DNA of 64,000 nt from Defluviitaleaceae bacterium (GTDB taxonomy: Bacteria; Bacillota; Clostridia; Lachnospirales; WQUN01): contig WRAN01000007.1 in the NCBI GenBank assembly GCA_009780185.1, positions 1 to 64,000 on the forward strand. The letters run 5' to 3'. The translations under genes and the position numbers were made by a program. The notes under the pieces were generated by a model. It was given only the letters and a program-made list of their open reading frames with translations, was not told where the DNA came from and did no database searches. Below, piece by piece: positions 1 through 6,689 of this stretch. Position 1 is the stretch's first letter, and each line of letters starts with the position of its first letter.

Positions 1-52
1 AAGGACGTTTAACTACTACAGCCAACGGCAGAGACAAAAAATAGAAATCTGT

Positions 53-105
53 GCGATAAAAGCGAGGAGTTGTAGAATACTGTGGCGCTAAGCAACTCTT
101 ATCGC
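53..105. other. Bulged inverted repeat in the left-edge intergenic region
   Basis: GCGATAA (53-59) pairs with TTATCGC (99-105), and inside it GAGTTG (67-72) pairs with CAACTC (93-98), leaving a 7-nt bulge on one side. No gene or poly-U tract is attached. It may be a small structured RNA or the end of an element cut by the window edge. I see nothing else in bases 1-221. Confidence 0.3.
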
Positions 106-221
106 GTACATAGAATAATATAAGTGCTTCTTTATGGAAATACTTGCATTTTAGATGAGTTTGCAATATTTTGCTAAAAGAGATAAAAATGAAAAGAGTG
201 AGGGGAATTATCTGGTGCACA

Positions 222-263
222 GAAAAAGCCTAGTACCATGGCAAATGGTTACTAGGCTTTTTA
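222..263 (-). terminator. Terminator after the secreted pro-peptide gene
   Basis: A perfect 13-bp stem, AAAAAGCCTAGTA (223-235) with TACTAGGCTTTTT (250-262), surrounds a 14-nt loop and ends in a T5 run on the minus strand. It lies about 23 bp past the stop codon of the small peptide gene, so it closes the regulator-peptide transcript. The A/T-symmetric stem could work in both directions. Confidence 0.8.
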
Positions 264-285
264 CATTTACTTGTTTTATTGTGGG

Positions 286-450
286 CTATAAATCATTTAA
301 GTCAATAAATGTGACGCTAATAGGCATACTTCGTCCGCGAGGGGGTGCTCCCGGAGGGCCTATTCCACCACCAGGGCCAGCGTAAACAGGAATAACAGGG
401 CTTAATAGTAGAATAAAGAAGACAAAAACGATAACTAACTTCTTTTTCAT
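286..450 (-). CDS. Secreted pro-peptide, probable signalling peptide of the RNPP cassette
   Basis: This 54-aa product starts MKKKLVIVFVFFILLLS and reads PVIPVYA at the likely signal peptidase site. That leaves a mature part of about 30 residues, rich in Gly and Pro (GPGGGIGPPGAPPRG) and ending ISVTFIDLNDL. The ATG is 16 nt after the stop of the TPR regulator, and the SD GAGGTGAG lies in that gap, so translation of the two is probably coupled. RNPP regulators such as PlcR and NprR are typically followed by a short exported peptide that is processed, re-imported and bound by the TPR domain. Here the C-terminal hydrophobic-acidic octapeptide is the best candidate signal. The family role is established; its assignment to this peptide is inference. 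Confidence 0.75.
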   Translation of the reverse strand: MKKKLVIVFVFFILLLSPVIPVYAGPGGGIGPPGAPPRGRSMPISVTFIDLNDL

Positions 451-466
451 TTATTACTCACCTCAC

Positions 467-1771
467 TTATTGAAAAACCCAATTTTTAATATCTATGATT
501 TCATTTTTAATTTGTACTGTCTTCATAACACGTCTTGATTTCATATAATGCTCATCAAGAAGCATGCAAAACTCTAATGCAATAAAATAATCATGATTTT
601 TACGGAAATACGGTATTGCTATGTTTTCAATATAATCAGAGGATTCATCATTGATAGTAGTCATACGTTGACTAATATTAAGGAAATGCTCAAGTGCCTG
701 AAAATACGTTGACCATAGCTCATTATTTCCGCTTTCAGCTTGCGCTATTTCCAGCTCATCTTCTGCTTTTGAGAATGACCTAGATTTTGTGATGCAGATT
801 ATCATATGAAAAAGCGCACCAAAATAATTATCAGTGTTGCTTGGCAGATAATCTATTGACTCCTTAAAATTTTCAATTGCTAACTTCCAATTGCTAGTTT
901 TTTTGTAGAAATGACCAAATCCAAATAATGCGTAGCCGATCATAGCGCCATCTTTTGCGGCTTCAGCCCTCAAAAGATATCTATCAAGTAATTCTTTAGC
1001 TTCATCCAATTGATTCGCTTTAATATAATTTAATGAAAGTGACTGCTCTAAATATTGATATAAAAAAAATTTTTTGCTGTCTATATATAGCTGTTGTGCT
1101 TTAATAAAGTAGCGGATAGCTTTAGAGGTAACTTCCATGTAAGAATAGCATTGCCCCATATTGTAATAAAGGCGTTCGCCCTTTTCTGGTAAATCACCTT
1201 CAATTTCACCCAGTATTTTGTTTGCTTCATGGAAAGCAGATAAACCATTCTCAGGCTGATAATGAATCAGCCCCATTACACCCTTATTCATATAATAATG
1301 ATATTGGTTTTCAGCGTTCATTCTTTCAAGCTTGCTATTGGCGGAGCTAAGAATCTTCTCTGCGGATACATAATCATTCTCAACTATCATCATATAGGCC
1401 TCAATCATCTTACACAACATCACCATGTCAAAATCACATGGCTCTAAATTCTCAATATTGGCCATTTCCTTACATATCTTTCTCGCTTCCTCCATATCTC
1501 TAGCTCCAATTGCATCTATCCAGCGATAAAGCCGTGCTCTAAATACAACGCGTTCACGCTCTGATAAAGGCAAATCTACAATTTTAAAAAGTATTTTTGC
1601 GGCCTTCTCTTGAGCCTTGGTATACTCGCCCTTGCCATTTTCAACTTTGCTAACCCTCCCCGGCCCTGCTTTTATTTCTTCAGCAAATGCCACCTGGGTT
1701 ATCTTATTATGTATTCTAAGTAAGGCTATTTTCTCACCAACAGATAATGTTTCTCTTTGCAATGTGGACAA
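467..1771 (-). CDS. RNPP-type transcriptional regulator (HTH plus TPR)
   Basis: This cytosolic DNA-binding regulator is about 434 aa. The N-terminus (about residues 8-65) is an XRE/Cro-like helix-turn-helix containing KIALLRIHNKITQVAFAEEI. The rest is all-helical, with repeated TPR-like patterns such as YYNMGQCYSYMEVTSKAIRY and GYALFGFGHFYKKTSNW. This is the layout of RNPP receptors (Rgg, NprR, PlcR, PrgX). I chose the TTG at 1771 because GAGGTG lies 6 nt upstream. An ATG at 1789 or 1840 would add 6 or 23 residues but lacks a good SD. A strong sigma-A promoter precedes the gene and a secreted peptide gene follows at once. Regulated targets cannot be read from the window. Confidence 0.8.
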   Translation of the reverse strand: MSTLQRETLSVGEKIALLRIHNKITQVAFAEEIKAGPGRVSKVENGKGEYTKAQEKAAKILFKIVDLPLSERERVVFRARLYRWIDAIGARDMEEARKICKEMANIENLEPCDFDMVMLCKMIEAYMMIVENDYVSAEKILSSANSKLERMNAENQYHYYMNKGVMGLIHYQPENGLSAFHEANKILGEIEGDLPEKGERLYYNMGQCYSYMEVTSKAIRYFIKAQQLYIDSKKFFLYQYLEQSLSLNYIKANQLDEAKELLDRYLLRAEAAKDGAMIGYALFGFGHFYKKTSNWKLAIENFKESIDYLPSNTDNYFGALFHMIICITKSRSFSKAEDELEIAQAESGNNELWSTYFQALEHFLNISQRMTTINDESSDYIENIAIPYFRKNHDYFIALEFCMLLDEHYMKSRRVMKTVQIKNEIIDIKNWVFQ

Positions 1772-1877
1772 GTCAATCACCTCAAGCATCACTTTTATGA
1801 AAAAACCATCGAAATAAATACGCATCCCGAATGAACGCATATACTAGGATGTAAGATTCGACATATTTTTCAAGCAG

Positions 1878-1906
1878 ATAATAAGCGATACGGATAAATA
1901 TGTCAA
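1878..1906 (-). promoter_or_regulatory. Sigma-A promoter of the RNPP regulator
   Basis: On the minus strand TTGACA (1906-1901) and TATTAT (1883-1878) are separated by exactly 17 bp. Predicted transcription start is near 1871, about 100 nt before the TTG start. This is one of the best promoter matches in the window. Confidence 0.8.
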
Positions 1907-1939
1907 TACTTTGTTTTCAGCCAACACGACAAATACAAT

Positions 1940-1983
1940 AAAAAAACAGCACTCAATATTGCCACTGGCTTGACTGAGCACTG
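1940..1983 (-). terminator. Terminator for a degraded minus-strand gene
   Basis: A 9-bp stem, including two G-U pairs in the RNA (1947-1955 with 1975-1983), is followed on the minus strand by seven T. It sits downstream of the gene remnant at 2109-2252 and shields the RNPP promoter from transcription out of the right-hand side. Confidence 0.65.
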
Positions 1984-2108
1984 CTTCATTGCCTCACACC
2001 TTTTAAATGTCACATAGTTTTGCACCGCTTGTTCTGCTGTCCCTATATCCTTGGCCGCATCCTACCTTATATCAATGGATTTTTCCGCTTAATTAGACGG
2101 CTCTTTTA

Positions 2109-2252
2109 CTACTTCAGATTTTCGAATTTTTCCAACAGGGCAGATAGCTGAGGTTTTAACATAGCTAAGCGGCCCAGGATTTCTTCTTTTGCTTTGGGGT
2201 TAGTTATTGTGGGCAAGGTGTCAAATATATGTTCGTCAATGTTTTTTAGCTC
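2109..2252 (-). pseudogene. Remnant of an unrecognised coding sequence
   Basis: A 47-codon open stretch reads like protein (ELKNIDEHIFDTLP, AKEEILGRLAMLKPQLSALL, EKFENLK, stop) but has a stop just upstream and no start codon with an SD. The composition is amphipathic and helical. With a terminator beyond it, this fits the 3' end of a decayed gene. I do not recognise the family. Apart from this remnant, the RNPP promoter and two terminators, I see nothing in the 1841-2407 gap. Confidence 0.35.
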
Positions 2253-2332
2253 TTATTAGACTTAGGCATATAATATGCAGGATATAAGATGTAGAATGTT
2301 AAAAATATTCCATATAGCTTACATAAACGCGC

Positions 2333-2369
2333 AAAAAAACAAGACTCAACATTTTCATGTCGAGTCTTG
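2333..2369 (-). terminator. Terminator of the B-box/membrane protein gene
   Basis: CAAGACTCAACAT (2340-2352) pairs with ATGTCGAGTCTTG (2357-2369) with one mismatch and a 4-nt loop. Seven T follow on the minus strand. It lies about 40 bp past the stop at 2408. Confidence 0.85.
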
Positions 2370-2407
2370 CCTTTTTGGCTTATCGCCGTGTTCATCTATA
2401 TTAAGAC

Positions 2408-3049
2408 TTACTCAGTCGGCCCACTGGGAGGCGTTCTACGCCTAAACAACACATACAACCCAAGACCAATAACAATAAGGGGCATAAGCCAGCGTATAAG
2501 GCCCATAACAGCCCCAACAACAGTTCCAAGTACACTAAGCCCTACAAGGATAATAATAGCCCAAAGGACATATTTATTACCTCTGATAGCCCTAAGCACC
2601 TCATCTATACTATCTGGCACATGCTCGCCCGCGTTTATCCGTCTGCGGAGATTAAAGCCATCAAAGGCACATGTAAGCCAGTATATAGGAAGGGCAAGAC
2701 CCAATAGCCATGTAAGAGGCCCGCTGGTTATACTAATCAGGAAAATAAGAAGGAAGAATCCACAAAGTGCCGCAAGGCCCTTTTTAATTAGCCCCATAAA
2801 CATATAGTTTACACCTGTGGGGAATGGGGGAATGGTAAACATAAACAATAATCCCCAACTAATACGCCTTCCTCCTGGGGTAGCTGGTGCCGGGCCGGGG
2901 GAACCGCTACATGGTGTTGCCATCTTCATCAAGCACCCACGGCAATAAAGCCGCCCTTGCACATCTACAGTACATTCTTCACAGAGCCAATCACCGCACT
3001 GGTTACATGTGTTAAAAGCCGGGGTGGTGGGATGGGTTCTGCATTGCAT
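2408..3049 (-). CDS. B-box-like zinc finger membrane protein
   Basis: This 213-aa protein has an N-terminal zinc-binding region with Cys/His pairs (CRTHPTTPAFNTCNQCG, CEECTVDVQGRLYCRGC), a short Pro/Gly spacer and four to five hydrophobic segments (around IPPFPTGVNYMFMGL, LAALCGFFLLIFLI, LLGLALPIYWLTC, VLWAIIILVGLSVLG and LMPLIVIGLGLYVLF). Proteins with this B-box plus membrane layout are common in Firmicutes but their role is unknown. I chose the ATG at 3049 because AAAGGAG is then 8 nt upstream; the ATG at 3058 would be only 3 nt away. It lies 71 bp downstream of argS, separated by a hairpin. Confidence 0.65.
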   Translation of the reverse strand: MQCRTHPTTPAFNTCNQCGDWLCEECTVDVQGRLYCRGCLMKMATPCSGSPGPAPATPGGRRISWGLLFMFTIPPFPTGVNYMFMGLIKKGLAALCGFFLLIFLISITSGPLTWLLGLALPIYWLTCAFDGFNLRRRINAGEHVPDSIDEVLRAIRGNKYVLWAIIILVGLSVLGTVVGAVMGLIRWLMPLIVIGLGLYVLFRRRTPPSGPTE

Positions 3050-3081
3050 AACATCCACTCCTTTAGTTTTTGTTGAAATTT

Positions 3082-3120
3082 ACTTTCTTGAAATGATATA
3101 CGCCGCAAATTTCAGAAAGT
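3082..3120. other. Hairpin between argS and the downstream gene
   Basis: ACTTTCTTGAAAT (3082-3094) pairs with ATTTCAGAAAGT (3109-3120) with one bulge, starting directly at the argS stop codon. There is no convincing T tract, so it may be a 3'-end stabiliser rather than a full terminator. Confidence 0.4.
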
Positions 3121-4833
3121 TTACATAGATTCAGGTGCGGTTATATTTAGCAATTTTAATCCGCCCCTAAGCACCTGCCGGGTGGCAGATGTAAGGGCTA
3201 GACGGGCATTTTTTACTTCTTGGTCATCTACCAAGATAATATGCTTATGATAAAAAGCATTGTACGCCTGAGCTATGGCCATTAGATGCCGTGCTATCAG
3301 GAATGGCTCATATTTTGATGCAGCATCCACTATGCTGGCGGGGAAATCGTACAATAGCCTTGCTACCGCAAAGGCTTCATCATCTGCCAAATGCTTTGCA
3401 TCAAATGAGCCTATTAGGTCAGCATCTTTGCTTAATCCCGCTTTTGCCAGCACACTACAACACCTGGCATGGGCATACTGTACATATGGCCCCGTCTCAC
3501 CATCAAAGTTGAGGATATGCTTCCAATTAAATACCGTATCCTTGACTCGGCTGTTATATAGCTTATTAAATATGAGCGCGCCCAGCCCAACTTGCTCGGC
3601 CACGGTTTCTTTATCGGAGAGGTTTGGATTTTTTTCTTCTATTATTTCCCTGGTTTTGGCTACGGCTTCATTTAATACATCTTCTGCCTTTATTACCTGG
3701 CCCCGACGGGTAGACATTTTTCCATCTTCGAAGTTATACATACCGTAGGATACATGGACTAGGCCTTTAGCCCATTCGTTCCCCATTAGCTCAATAACCT
3801 TCATCCACTGGGCAAAGTGCAGTATCTGCTCGTTTCCGGTCAGATAAAGACACTTGTCGAATTTGAAGGTCTGATATCTATCTAACGCGGCGGCTATATC
3901 TCTGGTAGGGTATAGCGTACCGCCATCTGAACGGAGTATCAAACATGGCGGCATACCATAGGCCTCTAAGTCCACGATTTGCGCACCTTCGCTTTCTACC
4001 ATCAAGCCTTTATCTGCTAAGGTTTTGGCTACCGCTTCCATTTTATCGGTGTAGTAACTCTCACCACGGGTTAGGTCAAACTCTACGTTTAAGCGCTTAT
4101 ATATCCGGTCAAACTCACGCAGGCTTAGGCTTATAAACCAGCGCCATAGGGCCAGACCTTCTTCATCCCCTTTTTCCATTTTTACTACCCAGCTGCGGGC
4201 TTCATCGTTAAGAGACGGGTCATTGTCCGCTTCTTCGTGGAATCGTACATATAACTTCACCAGTCCGGCTATCTCGGTTTTTTCTATTTCTTCTTTACTG
4301 CCCCATTTTAGGTAGGCGGTTATTAGCTTCCCAAATTGAGTGCCCCAGTCACCAAGATGGTTGATACTGGTTACATCATAACCAAGATGCCGGAAAATAT
4401 TATCCAGGGCCTTCCCTAAGACAGTATTGGCAAAGTGGCCCACATGGAAATCTTTAGCAATATTAGGTGAGGAATATTCTACCAAAACCTTCTGCCCTGC
4501 GCCTTGAGTACTTGACCCGTAAGCCTCACTTTCTTTATATACAGCTTCAAGCGTGTCAGCGGCAAATGCGGCTTTATCAAAAAAAACATTTATATACGGG
4601 CCAGTGGCGCGGATTTCTTCAATCCAAGGGGGACATTCGTTTTTTAGTTTTTCGGACATTTCCTGGGCAATGACGGGGGGCGCTTTTTTCATTTCCTTAG
4701 CAAATCGGAAGCATGGGAAGGCCAAATGCCCCATCTTTTGATCTTGCGGAGTCTCTATTGCCTGAAGCAACTCGTCTGCTGGCAGGCTGGTGCAACGGCT
4801 GAGCAGATTGGCCAATTCATTTTTATAGTTCAC
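3121..4833 (-). CDS. argS: Arginyl-tRNA synthetase
   Basis: This class I aminoacyl-tRNA synthetase charges tRNA-Arg in the cytosol. The 570-aa protein has the expected length. It carries an N-terminal Add1-type domain (about residues 1-100), the HIGH motif as HVGH in IAKDFHVGHFANTV, the LGDWGTQFGKLI block of ArgRS, a KMSTRRG loop and a helical anticodon-binding domain ending in LKLLNI. The ATG has AGGAGGA upstream. A 72-bp palindromic repeat separates it from the next gene upstream. No T-box leader is visible. Confidence 0.97.
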   Translation of the reverse strand: MNYKNELANLLSRCTSLPADELLQAIETPQDQKMGHLAFPCFRFAKEMKKAPPVIAQEMSEKLKNECPPWIEEIRATGPYINVFFDKAAFAADTLEAVYKESEAYGSSTQGAGQKVLVEYSSPNIAKDFHVGHFANTVLGKALDNIFRHLGYDVTSINHLGDWGTQFGKLITAYLKWGSKEEIEKTEIAGLVKLYVRFHEEADNDPSLNDEARSWVVKMEKGDEEGLALWRWFISLSLREFDRIYKRLNVEFDLTRGESYYTDKMEAVAKTLADKGLMVESEGAQIVDLEAYGMPPCLILRSDGGTLYPTRDIAAALDRYQTFKFDKCLYLTGNEQILHFAQWMKVIELMGNEWAKGLVHVSYGMYNFEDGKMSTRRGQVIKAEDVLNEAVAKTREIIEEKNPNLSDKETVAEQVGLGALIFNKLYNSRVKDTVFNWKHILNFDGETGPYVQYAHARCCSVLAKAGLSKDADLIGSFDAKHLADDEAFAVARLLYDFPASIVDAASKYEPFLIARHLMAIAQAYNAFYHKHIILVDDQEVKNARLALTSATRQVLRGGLKLLNITAPESM

Positions 4834-4850
4834 GATTTTTCCTCCTAAGT

Positions 4851-4922
4851 ATAGCGAATCAAATGAGAAACAGTCTCGGCCAATCAGCGACAGGCGGGAC
4901 TGATTTCAAATTAATTCGCTAT
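4851..4922 (-). repeat. Palindromic intergenic repeat, copy A, upstream of argS
   Basis: On the minus strand the element starts ATAGCGAATTAATTTGAAAT and ends CTCATTTGATTCGCTAT, so its ends form an imperfect palindrome of about 25 nt per arm. A shorter copy with the same ends lies at 63103-63150, also directly upstream of a gene and in the same orientation relative to it. The middle of this copy (CGCCTGTCGCTGATTGGCCG) is absent from the other. A weak -10-like TATACT lies just upstream at 4944-4939. Confidence 0.6.
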
Positions 4923-4946
4923 ATTTTTCATGTTTTGTAGTATACC

Positions 4947-5156
4947 CTAAATGATAAACCCAATAAAGGCCATAAGCTCCTCAAATACATGGACATAGGC
5001 ATATCGGCCAACGGCTATGTAGCTGGTTATAATACAAGCAATATTTACCACTTTTTTATGTCCATCAAGTCCATATTTATCCAATATCCATTCCGCTCCC
5101 TTTTGTAAAAATGCAATGAATAATAATAAAAAAATCAGAAGCAAAAACTCCTCCAT
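4947..5156 (-). CDS. Small membrane protein of unknown function
   Basis: This 69-aa protein starts MEEFLLLIFLLLFIAFLQKG and has a second hydrophobic stretch (VVNIACIITSYIAVG) and a third near the C-terminus (ELMAFIGFII). The ATG at 5156 follows GGGAGGGCGCA. An upstream in-frame ATG would add 16 residues but lacks an SD. It is divergent from ald and upstream of argS. I do not recognise a family. Confidence 0.5.
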   Translation of the reverse strand: MEEFLLLIFLLLFIAFLQKGAEWILDKYGLDGHKKVVNIACIITSYIAVGRYAYVHVFEELMAFIGFII

Positions 5157-5251
5157 TGCGCCCTCCCATATAAACCTTTTGGTATATGTATATGAAGAGG
5201 CCATGTTATGCAGTATAATTATACAAATTCATTCCAATGGAGGGCTTTTTC

Positions 5252-6364
5252 ATGAAAATTGGCACAGTCAAGGAAATCAAACGCTACGAATACCGGGTGG
5301 GCCTTACCCCCAGTAACGTAAAAGAGTATGTATCCCATGGGCATGAGGTTTACGTCCAAGCTGGGGCGGGGGCAGGCGCGTCCTTCTCATCTGAAGAATA
5401 CATTGCTGCCGGCGCTACTATTTTAAGTACCGCGAAGGAAGTCTGGGGCACCTGCGACATGATAGTAAAGGTAAAAGAGCCACTTCCAGACGAATACCCA
5501 TTAATGAGAGAGAACCAAATCATCTATACCTACTTACACCTAGCCGCTTCTCGCGAGCTTACAGAAGCCATGCTAAAATCTAAGTCTAAAGCCGTAGCTT
5601 ATGAAACCATAGAGGATAAGGCTGGAGGCCTGCCGCTGCTTCGCCCAATGAGCGAAATAGCCGGGAAGCTAAGTATCCAGGCGGGTGCACGATGCCTGGA
5701 AAAACCAATGGGCGGCCGTGGAGTACTACTTGGCGGTGCAGTAGGAGTAAAAAAAGCCGAATGTGTAATCATTGGTGCAGGGATAGTAGGCACAGCTGCA
5801 ATGAAGATGGCCATAGGCCTGGGAGCTAATGTGACAGTCTTAGATAAAAGCTTCGACCGCCTAGGCTATCTTGACGATGTTTTTGGCAGCCGCATCCAGA
5901 CCATGTACTCCACCAATGCGGCAATAGAAGAAGTACTACCAACTGCTGACCTGGTTGTAGGTGCGGTGCTAATCCCCGGAGCCAAAGCGCCAAAGCTAAT
6001 ACGCCGCCATCATCTAAAACTTATGAAACCCGGAGCAGTAATAGTAGACGTGGCAGTAGATCAAGGGGGCTGTTGTGAAACAACTACCCCTACCTATCAT
6101 GATAATCCTACATTTATTGTGGATGATATTGTTCATTATTGTGTTGCCAATATGCCTGGTGCGGTAAGTCAAACATCTACTACCGCGCTAACTAATGCAA
6201 CACTGGATTATGGTATAAAGATTGCCAATATGGGGCTAGAAGCTGCCGTCAAAGATGATGAAGGCCTGAAATTGGGCATTAACTGTTATCAGGGGAAATT
6301 GACCTGTAAAGAAGTTGCAGAAGCTTTTGATATGGAATATACATCCCTTAGTACATTGCTGTAA
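5252..6364 (+). CDS. ald: Alanine dehydrogenase
   Basis: This enzyme performs NAD-dependent reversible deamination of L-alanine to pyruvate and ammonium in the cytosol. The 370-aa protein matches the family length. Visible are the N-terminal MKIGTVKEIKRYEYRVGLTP block, the substrate-binding VKVKEPLPDEY and YTYLHLA regions, the Rossmann motif VIIGAGIVGTAA, VGAVLIPGAKAPKL and the C-terminal NMPGAVSQTSTTAL. I chose the ATG at 5252, which follows GGAGGG, rather than the ATG at 5237 within the SD region. A TATAAT hexamer lies at 5214-5219 without a clear -35. In spore formers Ald often supports sporulation or alanine catabolism, but nothing here shows that directly. Confidence 0.96.
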   Translation: MKIGTVKEIKRYEYRVGLTPSNVKEYVSHGHEVYVQAGAGAGASFSSEEYIAAGATILSTAKEVWGTCDMIVKVKEPLPDEYPLMRENQIIYTYLHLAASRELTEAMLKSKSKAVAYETIEDKAGGLPLLRPMSEIAGKLSIQAGARCLEKPMGGRGVLLGGAVGVKKAECVIIGAGIVGTAAMKMAIGLGANVTVLDKSFDRLGYLDDVFGSRIQTMYSTNAAIEEVLPTADLVVGAVLIPGAKAPKLIRRHHLKLMKPGAVIVDVAVDQGGCCETTTPTYHDNPTFIVDDIVHYCVANMPGAVSQTSTTALTNATLDYGIKIANMGLEAAVKDDEGLKLGINCYQGKLTCKEVAEAFDMEYTSLSTLL

Positions 6365-6386
6365 GTACGAAGCACATGCCAAGCCC

Positions 6387-6448
6387 GGCAAACAAAAGAC
6401 TCTCCTTGCCAATGAAAAAATATTGGCGCTGAGAGTATTTTGTTTGCC
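6387..6448 (+). repeat. Long inverted repeat downstream of ald
   Basis: GGCAAACAAAAGACTCTC (6387-6404) pairs with GAGAGTATTTTGTTTGCC (6431-6448), 17 of 18 positions. Inside lies a second stem, GCCAAT (6408-6413) with ATTGGC (6422-6427). There is no T tract of note after it. It may be an ald 3' processing or termination structure, or a very small palindromic element. Several spurious ORFs cross it. Confidence 0.6.
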
Positions 6449-6575
6449 TTTAGCATTGTGGTTATCAGTACTAGGGGCTTCCTTGCTATTATTTTCTGTT
6501 GGTGATAGATTGTTTGTCAATTTATAGTTTATATGAAAGATGGTGAACTCGTTGTGAGGATAAAGCGAAAATTTA

Positions 6576-6689
6576 GCTCAGCATGGTTGAATGACCTTCT
6601 GCGGTCGTGCTGAGCATAGGAACTATGACGCGGGAAGGCTCAACCATAAACTCTGGTTTTCTATTAATATAATTGAAGGAGAATGGTTG
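6576..6689 (+). promoter_or_regulatory. Candidate structured leader with alternative pairings ahead of the ABC exporter
   Basis: GCTCAGCA (6576-6583) pairs with TGCTGAGC (6608-6615) around an inner GACC/GGTC stem, and CATAG/CTATG forms a small hairpin (6615-6627). The heptamer ATGGTTG occurs at 6583-6589 and again at 6683-6689, where it covers the spacer just before the GTG start. Its exact complement CAACCAT lies between them at 6641-6647. It can pair with only one of them at a time, so a translation switch is possible. A weak 26-codon frame starting MKDGELVVRIKRKF (6533-6613) runs into the first stem but has no SD. The structure is seen; the switch is inference. Confidence 0.4.

Noticed and set aside
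155-385. 76-aa plus-strand frame at the left edge
   Set aside because: It runs over the terminator and antisense to the secreted pro-peptide, has no SD, and its Gly/Pro end is the mirror of the peptide's coding bases.
2367-2807. 146-aa plus-strand frame
   Set aside because: It is antisense to the B-box/membrane gene, covers its terminator and lacks an SD.
4834-4946. T-box leader for argS
   Set aside because: No specifier stem, T-box core or antiterminator/terminator pair is visible; the structure present is the dispersed palindrome.
6236-6527. Frames on both strands across the hairpin after ald
   Set aside because: They exist because the inverted repeat reads open in both directions; neither has an SD or protein-like composition.
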